Notes: a model not told the origin generated them from the sequence alone. DNA of 64,000 nt from Bordetella genomosp. 8 (GCF_002119685.1 NZ_CP021108.1:5580001-5644000); one strand, 5' to 3'; numbered from the stretch's first letter, positions 26,999 to 37,329 are shown. Made by a program: numbers and translations.

Positions 26999-29089
26999 CT
27001 AAGCCAGGCGCAGGCCCTGCTGCACCCCGACGGTTTCCATGAAGCGATCGGGTGACACCGGCCGGCCCAGCAGGAAGCCCTGCAGCGAGTCGCAGCCCAG
27101 GCGCGTCAGGAACTCCTGCTGTTCGCGGGTTTCGACACCCTCGGCGACGATCTGCAGGTTCAGCGTCTGACCCAGCGCGACGATGGCCGACACAATGGCG
27201 GCGTCTTCCGTATCGTTCTGCAGTTCGCGCACGAAGCCTCGGTCGATCTTCAGCTCGGTGGCGGGCAGGCGTTTCAGGTACATCAGGCTGGAATAACCCG
27301 TGCCGAAATCGTCGATCGATATCCGCACGCCCATCTCGTGCAACTGCCGCAGCGTGACCAGCGTGCTTTCCACGTCGCGCATCGCGGTGGATTCGGTGAT
27401 TTCCAGCGTCAGGCTGCTCGCCGGCAGGCCGTGCCGGGCCAGGGCGCCGGCCACGGCCTGCACCAGCCCGGCGTGATTGAACTGCTGCAGGGACAGGTTC
27501 ACCGCGACGGACCATTCGGTATGGCCGGCGTCGTACCAGGTCTTCATCTGCCGGCAGGCCTCGTCGAGCACCCAGTCGCCGATCTGGATGATCAGGCCCG
27601 TTTTTTCCGCCAGCGGGATGAACACCGCCGGCTGCACCAGGCCGCGCGCCGGATGCTTCCAGCGCAGCAGCGCTTCGGCGCCGATCACGGCACCCGTGCC
27701 GGCGTGGAATTTCGGCTGGTACTGCAACAGCAACTCGTCGCGCGCCATGGCATGACGCAGGTCGCGCAGCAGCTCCACCTGGTTCTGGACGTCGCGGTTC
27801 ATCGACGCTTCGAAATAGCAATACGTGTTGCGCCCCGACGATTTGGCGAAGTACATCGCCGCGTCGGCATTGGCCAACAGCTGCTGCTGGTCGTCGCCGT
27901 CGCCGGGGTAGACCGCGATGCCCATGCTCGCCGACACGTGCAGCTGATGGCCTTCGATGTCGAAGTCGTTCTCGATGATTCTGACCAGCTTGGCCGCCAC
28001 GGTCGACGCGTCGGCGGGCTCGTCGATCTGGGCGATCAGCACGAATTCGTCCCCGCCCAGCCTTGCCACCGTATCCTGGGCCCGCACGTTGGCGCGTATG
28101 CGCGCGGCGACTTCGATCAGCAGGCGGTCGCCCGTATGGTGACCATAGGCGTCGTTGACCGCCTTGAAGCCGTCCAGGTCCATGAACATCACCGCGAAGT
28201 ACCCGCGTTCGCGGGTCGCGGTGTGGATGGCCTGCTGCAACCGATCCTCCAGCAGCAGCCGGTTGGGCAGCTTGGTCAGGTTGTCATGCAGCGCCAGATA
28301 AGTCAGTTCTTCGTTGGCTTCCGCCAGAGAAGACGCCAGCACGGACGTGCGGGCCTCCATGCGCAGATCCAGCACGGACGTGATCAGGGCGATGGCGATC
28401 ACCGCCAGCGTGACGACGATGATCACGATGGCCAGCCAGTTGTTGTCCAGGCCGCGCTCGGCGCCGCCGGCGGCCAGGCAGATGCTGCCCAAGGGGAATC
28501 GGGCGGCCGCCATGCCCGTATAGTGCATGCCGACGATCGCGCCGCCCATCACCAGCGACGCGCCCGTCCGCAGCAGGTACGGGTGGCGTCGGTCATGGCG
28601 CAGCCAGAAGCCGATCCACATGGCGCAGCCCGATGCCACGACCGCGATCAGCACGGAAGCGATGACCAGCAAGGGCTGGTAGTCGATACCCGGCGACATG
28701 TGCAACGCGGCCATGCCGGTGTAATGCATGCCCGCCACGCCCGCCCCCATCAGTAGGGCGCCGCCGGCCAGGCGCCCCCAGGACAGCGTGGCCTGGCAGA
28801 TCTGCCACAGGGCAAAGGCGGCCGACACGATCGCGATAAGCAGCGACAGCGCCGTCAGGCCGGGCGCGTAGTCCAGGGGGATGGGCAGGCTGAAGGCCAG
28901 CATGCCGACGAAATGCATGGACCAGATGCCGACGCCGATCGCGACGGCGCCGCCGGCCAGCCACCAGCGCGCCGCCGCGCCGCGTGCCGACGCGATGCGG
29001 GCGGTCATGTCCAGTGCCGCATAGGAGGCAAGGACCGCCACCACCAGCGAACATAGCACCAGCGCGGTGTTATAGCTGCCCACGTACAT
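26999..29089 (-). CDS. MHYT-GGDEF-EAL c-di-GMP turnover protein
   Basis: 696-residue inner-membrane signalling protein. The N-terminal ~250 residues form about seven membrane segments with three MHYT-type motifs (MHFVGM, MHYTGM, MHYTGM), thought to bind a metal or diatomic gas. The GGDEF domain (about 265-425) has an intact GGDEF site and the product-inhibition I-site RAQD five residues upstream. The EAL domain (about 440-690) keeps EALLRW, the Asn of VNLSL, EITES, DDFGTGYSSL, KIDRGFV and EGVET. Both diguanylate cyclase and phosphodiesterase activities therefore look possible. The AT-rich stretch at 29160-29225 probably carries its promoter. Confidence 0.95.
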   Translation of the reverse strand: MYVGSYNTALVLCSLVVAVLASYAALDMTARIASARGAAARWWLAGGAVAIGVGIWSMHFVGMLAFSLPIPLDYAPGLTALSLLIAIVSAAFALWQICQATLSWGRLAGGALLMGAGVAGMHYTGMAALHMSPGIDYQPLLVIASVLIAVVASGCAMWIGFWLRHDRRHPYLLRTGASLVMGGAIVGMHYTGMAAARFPLGSICLAAGGAERGLDNNWLAIVIIVVTLAVIAIALITSVLDLRMEARTSVLASSLAEANEELTYLALHDNLTKLPNRLLLEDRLQQAIHTATRERGYFAVMFMDLDGFKAVNDAYGHHTGDRLLIEVAARIRANVRAQDTVARLGGDEFVLIAQIDEPADASTVAAKLVRIIENDFDIEGHQLHVSASMGIAVYPGDGDDQQQLLANADAAMYFAKSSGRNTYCYFEASMNRDVQNQVELLRDLRHAMARDELLLQYQPKFHAGTGAVIGAEALLRWKHPARGLVQPAVFIPLAEKTGLIIQIGDWVLDEACRQMKTWYDAGHTEWSVAVNLSLQQFNHAGLVQAVAGALARHGLPASSLTLEITESTAMRDVESTLVTLRQLHEMGVRISIDDFGTGYSSLMYLKRLPATELKIDRGFVRELQNDTEDAAIVSAIVALGQTLNLQIVAEGVETREQQEFLTRLGCDSLQGFLLGRPVSPDRFMETVGVQQGLRLA

Positions 29090-29245
29090 TTCCGATCCCT
29101 TTGAGAAACGGCCTGCGGCGTCCCGGGCGCGCCCTCCGCACGATTGGCGGGGATTACCGTTTACGGGATATCGGACGGAATCATGAAGAATTAAGGTGCA
29201 TTTACAGAATGTAGTAATTATGGGCGGTCGCGGGAGGGTCGCGGC

Positions 29246-30091
29246 CTAGCGCCTGGGCTGCCGAACGACGAGGACGTCGCACGGCGCCTTCTCCATCAAG
29301 GCATCCGCCACGCTGCCGATCGCCGTGCGGACCAGGCCGGTGCTGCCATGCGTGCCGGTGACCAGCAGGTCGCAATCCGTCTGCTCGGCATAGGCGATCA
29401 GGACCCGTTCCGCCAGCCCGGCGGCGACCTGGATCTTCGGCTTTTCGCCGCCATGCAGCTCCGGCATGTCTTCCAGGAACTGGGCGGCCGCCTCTTCCGC
29501 CGTCCGTTGGAAGCCCTTGGAATTCAGGTCGTCCCTGCGATTCCCCGGCAGATCGAAAGCATGGAAGAGAGTCAATCCCGACACCGGCAACAGCGACAGC
29601 GCCGCGCGCAGGGCCGGCCGCGAGGCCTCGGAGAAATCGCTCGCGACCACTGCGTTGCGATATGGCTGACGCGCGCGCCGCTTGACCACCAGCACCGGGG
29701 CCAGCGATTCCCGCACCAGCCGTTCAACCGTGGTCCCCAGCAGTATGCGGCCCAGGGTTTCGTCGCGCGCCACGCCCGCCACGATCAGGGAGCAGGCGTT
29801 TTCTTCCGCTGCCTGGCGCAGCAGCCGGACCGGTTCGCCGCAGCGCACCACGACGTCGACATCGACATCGAGGTCTTCGAGATCCCTGAGCAGGCCGCGC
29901 CGCGCCTGCGATTCACGCTGCGTCACCGAAGGCTGCGACGTCAGCAGCGCCCGGGACTGCGACTCGATGACGTGCAAGGCGATGACGGACGTGTCGAACT
30001 GGCGCGCCAGCAATATCGCGCGATCCAGGGCGCGGTCGCCACGCGCGCTCAGGTCCGTGGCAAGCAGGATAGGTCCCGCAAAACTGTGCAT
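29246..30091 (-). CDS. Tandem-domain universal stress protein
   Basis: 281-residue cytoplasmic protein made of two UspA domains (about 1-140 and 148-280). In the second domain the ATP-binding motif G-x2-G-x9-G-S is complete (GTHGSTGLVRTAIGS). In the first it reads GVARDETLGRILLGT and lacks the second Gly. GGGAG precedes the ATG. It lies 129 bases downstream of a second, related gene of the same design, suggesting duplication. The role is in stress survival; the exact function is unknown. Confidence 0.94.
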   Translation of the reverse strand: MHSFAGPILLATDLSARGDRALDRAILLARQFDTSVIALHVIESQSRALLTSQPSVTQRESQARRGLLRDLEDLDVDVDVVVRCGEPVRLLRQAAEENACSLIVAGVARDETLGRILLGTTVERLVRESLAPVLVVKRRARQPYRNAVVASDFSEASRPALRAALSLLPVSGLTLFHAFDLPGNRRDDLNSKGFQRTAEEAAAQFLEDMPELHGGEKPKIQVAAGLAERVLIAYAEQTDCDLLVTGTHGSTGLVRTAIGSVADALMEKAPCDVLVVRQPRR

Positions 30092-30220
30092 GATTGTCTC
30101 CCGGAATGGGGTGATCCCTGCCCCGCCGGCGCGGCTGCCGGTCCATGCTCTTTTTTTTGTGCCGATACGCCTGCCGCAAGCACGTGGCGGGCCCGCCGCG
30201 CAGGCCCGGGCGGACGCGCC

Positions 30221-31102
30221 CTAGGGCGTCGGCTGGCCGCGCACCAGCATGACATCGCTGGGCAGCGATTCCAGCAGGCGTTCCGCCACGCTGCCCACCA
30301 TTGCGCCCATGATGCCTTTCATGCGCTGCGCACCGGCGATCACCAGGTCGCAGCGCTGCTGGAAAACATACTCCGACAACACGGTTTCGGGCTCGCCGTA
30401 CTGCACCACGGTGTCGGCCGGCACGCCTGGTGGCAGATCGCCCTGGGCCTCGAGAAAACGGCGCATTTCATTGTCCAGGTCGCGCTGCAGCGCCTCCGGC
30501 GCGTGGGCCGCGTCGCCGGGCATGCCCAGCACCGTGTCGCAGGCGTGGAACAGCGTGAGCGCCGTGCCGGGCAGCAGCCCCGCCGCCAGCCGCAGCGCAT
30601 GGCCCGATTCGGGCGAAAAGTCGGTGGCGACGATGCCCTTCGGATACGGTCCGTGCGGACGGTTCTTCACCACCAGCACCGGCGCGGCCGATTGGCGCAC
30701 CAGCTTGCGTACGGTGGACCCGAGCAGCAGCTTGCCCAGCGATTCGTTGCGCCCGACACCGGTGACGACCAGCCCGCAGGCCGACGCCTGGGCCGCCGCC
30801 AGTATCTGCTCCGCGGCATCGCCGCTTTCCACGCGGATATCGCAGTCGATGCCGGCGGCATCCAGGTCCAGGCGCAGGCGATAGCGAGCCCATGCCCGAT
30901 GGTCTTCGCTCAGCCGATGCCAGGCTGGCGCGCCGCCGGCGCCGGCCGGCATGCCGGGCTCCATCACATGCATGGCGATAAGGCGCGCGCCCTGTGTCCG
31001 GGCCAGCGCGACGGCGCGATCCAGGGCACGATCGCCCTGGGCGCTGAGGTCCGTGGCCACCAGGATGGGGGCGGCGGGCTGGGAATGCGCATACGTCGAC
31101 AT
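30221..31102 (-). CDS. Tandem-domain universal stress protein (second copy)
   Basis: 293-residue protein with two UspA domains, clearly related to its downstream neighbour (both begin with PILVATDLSA/GPILLATDLSA and GDRALDRA). Its ATP motifs read GVGRNESLGKLLLGS and GAQRMKGIMGAMVGS. The second Gly of the G-x2-G pair is Arg in both, so ATP binding may be weak or altered. GGAGG precedes the ATG. The pair is probably a tandem duplication with partial divergence. Confidence 0.93.
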   Translation of the reverse strand: MSTYAHSQPAAPILVATDLSAQGDRALDRAVALARTQGARLIAMHVMEPGMPAGAGGAPAWHRLSEDHRAWARYRLRLDLDAAGIDCDIRVESGDAAEQILAAAQASACGLVVTGVGRNESLGKLLLGSTVRKLVRQSAAPVLVVKNRPHGPYPKGIVATDFSPESGHALRLAAGLLPGTALTLFHACDTVLGMPGDAAHAPEALQRDLDNEMRRFLEAQGDLPPGVPADTVVQYGEPETVLSEYVFQQRCDLVIAGAQRMKGIMGAMVGSVAERLLESLPSDVMLVRGQPTP

Positions 31103-31220
31103 GAATGGCCTCCGTGAGCAACGAAGCCATTATGACCGCGCAGGAATCAAAACGACAATGCGCCGAAGGAATCGGGGTGCGCGCGGGTCGTGAGAGGGGT
31201 GCGCGAAAAGCGGATGGGGA

Positions 31221-32414
31221 CTAGGCCTGGTCCAGCGCCTGGATTTCGCGCCGGCGCAGGTACAGCAGCACCAGCCCGGGCAGCGCGATCAGCACCGTGA
31301 CCAGGAAGAATGGCGCCCAGCCCATCCGGTCGACCAGGACCGGCGTCAGCGGCCCGGCCAGATAGGTCCGGCCCACGGCCGCCATCGCCGACAACAGCGC
31401 GAACTGCGTGGCCGAGAACTCCTGCCTGCACAGCGCCATGACCAGCGCCACGAAGGACGCCGTGCCCAGCCCGCCGCACAGGTTTTCCAGGCCAACGGCG
31501 GCCGCCATCAGGGGCAGGCTGCCGGGCTTGAGCGCGACCAGCCAGTAGCCCAGGTTGGACACCGCCTGCAGCACGCCGAACAGCATCAGCGACCGGTAGA
31601 GGCCCATGCGGGCCATGATGGATCCGCCCGCCAGCGCGCCCACGATGGTGGCCGCCAGCCCCAGCAACTTGTTCACCGTGCCGACTTCGGTGGGCGTGAA
31701 GCCGCCGCCGCGCAGCAGGAAAGTGGTGGACAGGGCGCCGGCGAACGCATCGCCCAGCTTGTACAGCACGATCAGGACCAGCAGGCTGATGGCGCCACGG
31801 CGGGAGAAGAATTCCCGCAAGGGCTCCACCACCGCTTCCAGCAGCGTGGGCGGCGACGGCGCGGGGCGCTCCGGTTCGGGCGCCCATAGCGTGGCCAGCA
31901 CGCCTATCGCCATCAGGCCCCCCATCAGCACATAGGTGTTGCCCCAGCCCAGCCAGCCATCGGCCAGGATCAGGGCCAAGCCCCCGGATACCAGCATGGC
32001 GATGCGGTACCCCAGCACCTTGACGGCCGCGCCGCCGCCACGCTCATCCTTGTGCAGGACGTCGGTACTGTAGGCGTCGAAGGCAATGTCCTGCGTCGCG
32101 GACAGGAAGGCGACCACCACCGCCAGCAGGGCCAGCGGCATCAAGGCGCTGTCCGGCGACAGCATGCCCATGGCGGCGATGCCGACCGCCAGGGCCAATT
32201 GCGTCGCCAGCATCCAGCCGCGCCGCCGTCCCAGGATGGGTACGGCATAACGGTCGATCAGGGGCGCCCACAGGAACTTGAGGGTATAGGCCGTGCCCAC
32301 CAGCGTCAGGAAACCGATGTCCTGCAGGGACACCCCCGCGACCGTGGCCCAGGCCTGCAGCGTCCCGCTGGTCAACGCCAGCGGCAGCCCGCTGGAAAAA
32401 CCCAGCGCCAGCAT
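31221..32414 (-). CDS. ampG: AmpG-like muropeptide MFS permease
   Basis: 397 residues from the first ATG; MFS transporter with about 12 membrane segments. The N-terminus LGFSSGLPLALTSGTLQAW and FLWAPLIDRY is the hallmark of AmpG, the importer of GlcNAc-anhydroMurNAc peptides for wall recycling. The family normally has about 15 more residues, and those can be read in frame upstream (SSAARLYTSRRVAP) without any ATG, GTG or TTG. An ATT codon at 32457-32459 preceded by GGAG (32467-32470) is a possible real start. It is downstream of metW on the same strand. Confidence 0.88.
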   Translation of the reverse strand: MLALGFSSGLPLALTSGTLQAWATVAGVSLQDIGFLTLVGTAYTLKFLWAPLIDRYAVPILGRRRGWMLATQLALAVGIAAMGMLSPDSALMPLALLAVVVAFLSATQDIAFDAYSTDVLHKDERGGGAAVKVLGYRIAMLVSGGLALILADGWLGWGNTYVLMGGLMAIGVLATLWAPEPERPAPSPPTLLEAVVEPLREFFSRRGAISLLVLIVLYKLGDAFAGALSTTFLLRGGGFTPTEVGTVNKLLGLAATIVGALAGGSIMARMGLYRSLMLFGVLQAVSNLGYWLVALKPGSLPLMAAAVGLENLCGGLGTASFVALVMALCRQEFSATQFALLSAMAAVGRTYLAGPLTPVLVDRMGWAPFFLVTVLIALPGLVLLYLRRREIQALDQA

Positions 32415-32496
32415 GGGCGCGACACGGCGGCTTGTGTAAAGGCGGGCGGCGGACGAAATACCTGGTCTCCGTGACAGCGGGCCTGCCGGCCGGCAT

Positions 32497-33099
32497 TCAA
32501 CCGGCGGCGAAGCGGTAGACCGCCAGCGTGCTGCGCCATCCCGGCAGCAGCTTGACTTCGCGGTCGTCGTTGAACGTGGCCCGCTGCAGAATGCGCAGAC
32601 CCAGCTTGGCGGCCAGGTCCTCGAAATCGCGCAGCGTGCACAAATGAATGTTGGGCGTGTTGTACCACTCGTAAGGCATCTGCCCCGTCACCGGCATGCG
32701 CCCGCGCAGGATGGACCAGCCATGCGGCCAATAACCGAAGTTGGGGAACGATACGACGCCATACTTCGCCACGCGCGCCATTTCCCGCAGGATATGCTCG
32801 CTGCGATGCATGGATTGCAGGGTCTGCGACAACACCACCGTATCGAACTGGCCGGCATCGAACAGCGCCAGGCCATCTTCCAGGTTTTGCTGGATCACGT
32901 CCACCCCGCGGCGCACGCATGCGATCACGTAATGGTCGTCGATTTCAACACCGGCGCCGCGCACCTGGCGCTGATCGCGCAGCCACGCCAGCAGTTCACC
33001 GTCTCCGCATCCCAGGTCCAGCACGCGCGAACCGGGGTTGATCCAACTGGCGATGCGCGCCAGGTCGGCGCGCAGTTCGGTGCGGGCACCCGCTATCAT
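32497..33099 (-). CDS. metW: Methionine biosynthesis protein MetW
   Basis: 200-residue class I SAM-methyltransferase-like protein: motif [13 protein letters not shown] near residue 25, and [12 protein letters not shown]. MetW accompanies MetX in many proteobacteria and is needed for efficient homoserine acylation by MetX. The ATG overlaps the metX stop by four bases, so the two are translationally coupled. Confidence 0.95.
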   Translation of the reverse strand: MIAGARTELRADLARIASWINPGSRVLDLGCGDGELLAWLRDQRQVRGAGVEIDDHYVIACVRRGVDVIQQNLEDGLALFDAGQFDTVVLSQTLQSMHRSEHILREMARVAKYGVVSFPNFGYWPHGWSILRGRMPVTGQMPYEWYNTPNIHLCTLRDFEDLAAKLGLRILQRATFNDDREVKLLPGWRSTLAVYRFAAG

Positions 33100-34406
33100 T
33101 CGGCCCCCCTCGGTTCGAGCGCGCGGGGCGGCAAGCCCAGTTCATGCGCGATCCGGTCGTAATAGGCGCGCACCACCGCGTGATAGCGCGCGTCGTCCAG
33201 CAGGAAGGCGTCGTGGCCGTGCGGCGCGTCGATCTCCGCATAGGTGACCGGGCGGTTGTTCTTGAGCAGGGCCCGCACGATTTCCCGCGAGCGCTCCGGT
33301 GGGAAACGCCAGTCCGTGCTGAAGGACACCAGCAGGAAACCCGCGCTCGCCGCCGCCAGCGAACGCGCCAGGTCGCCGCCATGCGTGCGCGACGGGTCGA
33401 AATAATCGAGCGCGCGCGTGATCAGCAGATAGGTGTTCGCATCGAAATAGCGCGAGAATTTTTCGCCCTGGTAGCGCAGATAGGATTCCACTTCGAATTC
33501 GACGTCGTAGCCATAGCGGTACTCGCCATTGGCGCCGGGTTCGCGCTGCGTGCGGCCGAACTTCTCCGCCATGTCGTCCTGCGACAGATAGGTGATATGC
33601 CCGAGCATGCGTGCGACCGCCAGTCCCCGATGCGGCACCGTGTCGTGGGCGTAGTAATCGCCCCCATGGAAATCGGGATCCGTGATGATGGCGCGGCGCG
33701 CCACTTCGTTGAACCCGATGTTCTGCGCCGACAGGCGCGGCGTGCTGGCGATGACCACGCAATGCGCGACGCGGTCGGGACATGCGGTGGCCCAGCTCAG
33801 GGCCTGCATGCCGCCCAGCGAACCGCCCATGACGGCGGCGAATCGCCCGATGCCGAAATGGTCGGCCACGCGCGCCTGGGCGTGCACCCAGTCCTCCACC
33901 GTAAGCACCGGGAAGGCGGCGCCCCAGGGTTTGCCGGTTTCCGGATTGATGCTGGCCGGCCCCGTCGACCCGAAGCAGGAGCCCAGGTTGTTGATGCCGA
34001 TCACGAAGAAGCGTTCGGTATCGACGGGCTTGCCCGGGCCGACCATGTTGTCCCACCAGCCGATATCCTTGGGATCGTCCGCCGATATGCCGGCCACGTG
34101 GTGCGAGGCGTTCAGCGCGTGGCATACCAGCACCGCATTGCTGCGGTCGGCATTCAGGGCGCCGTAGGTTTCCACCGCCAGTTCGTAGCTGGGCAGGGAC
34201 TGGCCGTTGGCCAGCAGCAGGGGTTCGGTGAATTTCAGGAAGACGGGCGCCACCACGCCGATGGAATGCGACGCGACGGCCGGGACGGCGGCGGAAACGG
34301 GCGGACCGGAACCGGGTTCACCGGAAGCGGTGTGGCCGGAAGAAGATCGACCGGCAGGTTGCGCGGATACGCCCGCGCCAGCGGATTGCTCGATGGTTGC
34401 AGTCAT
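33096..34406 (-). CDS. metX: Homoserine O-acyltransferase MetX
   Basis: 436-residue alpha/beta hydrolase-fold acyltransferase. Motifs: [14 protein letters not shown], the nucleophile elbow [12 protein letters not shown], Asp in [13 protein letters not shown] and His in [11 protein letters not shown]. It acylates homoserine (acetyl or succinyl) for methionine synthesis. The first ~48 residues are a low-complexity Ala/Gly/Ser/Pro extension before the family homology begins ([17 protein letters not shown]). AAAGAGGT before the ATG supports translation from this start. It is coupled to metW. Confidence 0.94.
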   Translation of the reverse strand: MTATIEQSAGAGVSAQPAGRSSSGHTASGEPGSGPPVSAAVPAVASHSIGVVAPVFLKFTEPLLLANGQSLPSYELAVETYGALNADRSNAVLVCHALNASHHVAGISADDPKDIGWWDNMVGPGKPVDTERFFVIGINNLGSCFGSTGPASINPETGKPWGAAFPVLTVEDWVHAQARVADHFGIGRFAAVMGGSLGGMQALSWATACPDRVAHCVVIASTPRLSAQNIGFNEVARRAIITDPDFHGGDYYAHDTVPHRGLAVARMLGHITYLSQDDMAEKFGRTQREPGANGEYRYGYDVEFEVESYLRYQGEKFSRYFDANTYLLITRALDYFDPSRTHGGDLARSLAAASAGFLLVSFSTDWRFPPERSREIVRALLKNNRPVTYAEIDAPHGHDAFLLDDARYHAVVRAYYDRIAHELGLPPRALEPRGAE

Positions 34407-34687
34407 GCAGACCTCTTTAGCTGGATTTATCAGGCGCCCGCAAGCGGATCAGGCAAATCGGCGCCACCGAAATGAAGGGCAGATTCTAGCACTCGGCCGG
34501 AACCCTGCCGACCCAAGGGGAATCCAGGCAGCCCGGCCCCGGGGCAAGCCGCCACGGTCACGCCGGAGCGGAATCGCAGCCGCAATTCCCATTCGTGTCA
34601 TTGCTGGGCCGCGGCCGGCGGCTATCGCACCATCGCCGGCATTCCCGCCTTCCCGCTTCATCCCGCCGTCACGGCAACGATGCTCCG

Positions 34688-34918
34688 ATGCCAGAAAAGA
34701 AGTTGTCAGAACGCGAGGCTGCCTGCCTGCAATGGGCGGCAGCCGGCAAGACCAGCCGGGAAACCGCCATGATTCTCGGCGTCGCCGAACGGACCGTGAA
34801 TTTCCACCTGCAGAACGCCTGCCGCAAGCTGTGCGCGCGCAACCGCCGCGCCGCCGTGGCCACGGCGCTGACCTGCGGCCTGCTGGCTGCCTGCCGCGTC
34901 GATGGCGGCGAGCACTGA
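34688..34918 (+). CDS. Small LuxR-type HTH protein
   Basis: 76-residue protein consisting almost only of a GerE/LuxR DNA-binding domain: LSEREAACLQWAAAGKTSRETAMILG then ERTVNFHLQNACRKL. It has no receiver or autoinducer domain. The frame extends upstream to a GTG at 34595, but only the part from 34688 has family similarity. It lies divergently from metX and convergent with a lipoprotein gene. Stand-alone domains of this type may bind DNA alone or partner with another protein; the target is unknown. Confidence 0.75.
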   Translation: MPEKKLSEREAACLQWAAAGKTSRETAMILGVAERTVNFHLQNACRKLCARNRRAAVATALTCGLLAACRVDGGEH

Positions 34919-34934
34919 GCAGGCACCCAGCCGT

Positions 34935-35495
34935 TCAACGGCCATTGAACCGAAGCGAGCCGACGAACTCGTGCGCCGGCGCCGCCGGCAGGCCACGTTC
35001 CGACCCCGTGGCGACCGCCTCCACCAGCATCCCGTCGCGGACCCATACCCGCGCCAACGCCCAGACCGTGTGGCCGCCCACCTGGCCGCGGACCGTCACG
35101 TCCACGCCATAGTCCGGCGCCACGGCCGGCGGCGTGGCGTGAAGGTTCTCATGCAGCGATCTCACCAAGTCCGCCGCCAGCGCGCGCTGCCCGGCGGGGT
35201 CGTCGACCAGGTCCGGCGGCAAGGGCGCGTATCCCACGGCGAATACCCCATCGTCCACCCTGGCCGACGTCAGGGAAAAGCGCAGCATGCGGCCCCCCAG
35301 GCCGATGCTCCGTGTGTCCGTGTCGGGACGCGCGGGAAAATTGGCGCTGGCCGCGCCATCGGCGATCTGCACTTCGCGCCAGTTGTAGGTGGGCGTGCAG
35401 GCGCCGAGCAGCATGGCGCACAGCGCCAGTAACGCCACGGACCAGCAGCCCGGCACGGCCGGAAAGCGGCGCCTGTTGTATCGTCCCTGCGGCAT
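34935..35495 (-). CDS. Hypothetical lipoprotein
   Basis: 186-residue protein with a lipoprotein signal: basic start MPQGRYNRRR, hydrophobic core, and lipobox LLGAC. The ATG at 35495 has GGGGGAG at good spacing and gives a normal signal peptide; longer starts do not. The mature part contains FPARPDTDTRSI, the sequence pattern of proteins that test whether a transcript or toxin-like fold is present, but no family is recognised. The gene is divergent from gshA. Confidence 0.8.
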   Translation of the reverse strand: MPQGRYNRRRFPAVPGCWSVALLALCAMLLGACTPTYNWREVQIADGAASANFPARPDTDTRSIGLGGRMLRFSLTSARVDDGVFAVGYAPLPPDLVDDPAGQRALAADLVRSLHENLHATPPAVAPDYGVDVTVRGQVGGHTVWALARVWVRDGMLVEAVATGSERGLPAAPAHEFVGSLRFNGR

Positions 35496-35682
35496 CGTCG
35501 TATCGCTCCCCCGACCGATCGGCGTATAACGGTCATGCGTCATTGTCGCCCAAGCGCGGGACCGGACCGCCGCCAGCAGGCACCGGGATAGGCCCTGGCC
35601 GGCGCGGGTTACTCGACGCGCCCATGGACGCAACCCGTAAAATCAGCCTCCATCAACCTGGATCATAAGAAAGAAGCCTGCC

Positions 35683-37251
35683 GTGACCGATATTTCCGCC
35701 CGTCGATACGCCCGTCTGGACGCCAACCGGGATCTGCTTACCCGTACCCTGCGCGGCATCGAAAAAGAAGGCCTGCGGGTCGACGACCACGGGCATCTGG
35801 CGCGTACGCCGCATCCGGTCGCGCTGGGCTCGGCGCTGACCAACGAGCACATCACCACCGATTATTCCGAAGCGCTGCTGGAGCTGATCACCGGCACCCA
35901 CCGCGACATCGGCAGCCTGCTGGGCGAACTGGCGGACGTTCATCGCTTCGTCAACGCCAACCTGGGCGGCGAACTGATCTGGAACCAGTCCATGCCGGCG
36001 GCGCTGCCGTCCGAGGCGGACATTCCCATCGCCTGGTACGGAAAGTCCAACACCGGCATGCTCAAGCACGTCTACCGCCGCGGGCTCGCGCATCGCTACG
36101 GCAAGACCATGCAGTGCATCGCGGGTGTGCACTACAACTTCTCGCTGGACGACGGCATCTGGACCCTGCTGGAGCCGCCCGGTGCCAGCGAGCAGGAACG
36201 CCGCTCGGCCGGCTACATCGGCCTGATCCGCAATTTCACGCGCTATTCCTGGCTGTTGATGTACCTGTTCGGCGCCGCGCCGGCCCTGTCCAAGGACTTC
36301 CTGCGCGGCCGCGAACACCCCTTGCAATCGCTGGACGGCGATACCCTGTACCTGCCCTACGCCACCAGCCTGCGCATGGGCGACCTGGGCTATCACAATC
36401 CGGCGCAGGCCCAGCTCAAGCCTTGCTACAACGATCTGTCGACCTTCCTGCAACGCCTGTACGCGGCGGTGACCATGCCCTGGCCCGCCTACGAGGCCAT
36501 CGGCACCAAGCGCGACGGCGAATGGATCCAGCTGAATACCAACGTCCTGCAGATCGAGAACGAGTACTACTCGAGCATCCGGCCCAAGCGCGCCACCGGC
36601 CGCTGCGAACGTCCCATCACCGCGCTGGCCGAGCGTGGCGTCCAGTACGTGGAAGTCCGCTGCCTGGACATCGACCCCTTCGAACCCGTCGGCATCGCCG
36701 CCGACACGGCGCGTTTCGCGGATGCCTTCCTGCTGTTCTGCGCCACCAGCGACAGCCCGTATTTCGACGACGCCGGCTTCTGTAGCGCCAGCGCGGGCAA
36801 CTTCAACCGTGTCGTCAACGAAGGCCGCCGGCCCGGACTGGAACTGATGCGCGATGGCGCGTCCGTGCCCTTGCGCACCTGGGGCAAGGAACTGCTCGAC
36901 CGCATCCTGCCTTATGCCGAATTGCTGGACGCCGCCTATGGCGGTACGGCCTATCGTCAGGCGGTGGCCGCGCAATTCGGCAAGCTGGACGAACCGCAGT
37001 CCACGCCTTCCGCGCGCCTGCTGGATGAGCTCAAGCGCAGCGGCGCCAGCTTCCTGGAATACACCTTGCGGCAGAGCCGCCAGCATGCCGATACCCTGCT
37101 GGCCTCGCCGCTGGAAGCCGGCAAGGCGGCGCGGTACGCCGAAATGGCGCGCGTCTCGCTGGCCGACCAGGCTGCGATCGAGGCCGGCGACACGATGGAT
37201 TTCGATACATATGTGGCCCGCTACCACCAGGCCCTGAAGCCTCCCAGGTGA
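35683..37251 (+). CDS. gshA: Glutamate-cysteine ligase
   Basis: 522-residue proteobacterial-type gamma-glutamylcysteine synthetase, first step of glutathione synthesis. The GTG start is preceded by AAGAAAG. Typical stretches: [11 protein letters not shown] with the metal-binding Glu residues, [25 protein letters not shown], and [13 protein letters not shown]. Length matches the Escherichia coli enzyme (518). It is divergent from the lipoprotein gene. Confidence 0.96.
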   Translation: MTDISARRYARLDANRDLLTRTLRGIEKEGLRVDDHGHLARTPHPVALGSALTNEHITTDYSEALLELITGTHRDIGSLLGELADVHRFVNANLGGELIWNQSMPAALPSEADIPIAWYGKSNTGMLKHVYRRGLAHRYGKTMQCIAGVHYNFSLDDGIWTLLEPPGASEQERRSAGYIGLIRNFTRYSWLLMYLFGAAPALSKDFLRGREHPLQSLDGDTLYLPYATSLRMGDLGYHNPAQAQLKPCYNDLSTFLQRLYAAVTMPWPAYEAIGTKRDGEWIQLNTNVLQIENEYYSSIRPKRATGRCERPITALAERGVQYVEVRCLDIDPFEPVGIAADTARFADAFLLFCATSDSPYFDDAGFCSASAGNFNRVVNEGRRPGLELMRDGASVPLRTWGKELLDRILPYAELLDAAYGGTAYRQAVAAQFGKLDEPQSTPSARLLDELKRSGASFLEYTLRQSRQHADTLLASPLEAGKAARYAEMARVSLADQAAIEAGDTMDFDTYVARYHQALKPPR

Positions 37252-37329
37252 CATATTCCGCGCGTATGATCGGAAGCGGCGCCGGACGTTTCGTCCTGGC
37301 GCGCCTGCATCCGATCCGCGAGGAATCCC

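Noticed and set aside
34407..34687. SAM riboswitch before metX
   Set aside because: No conserved SAM-I, SAM-II or SAH core could be recognised in the leader.
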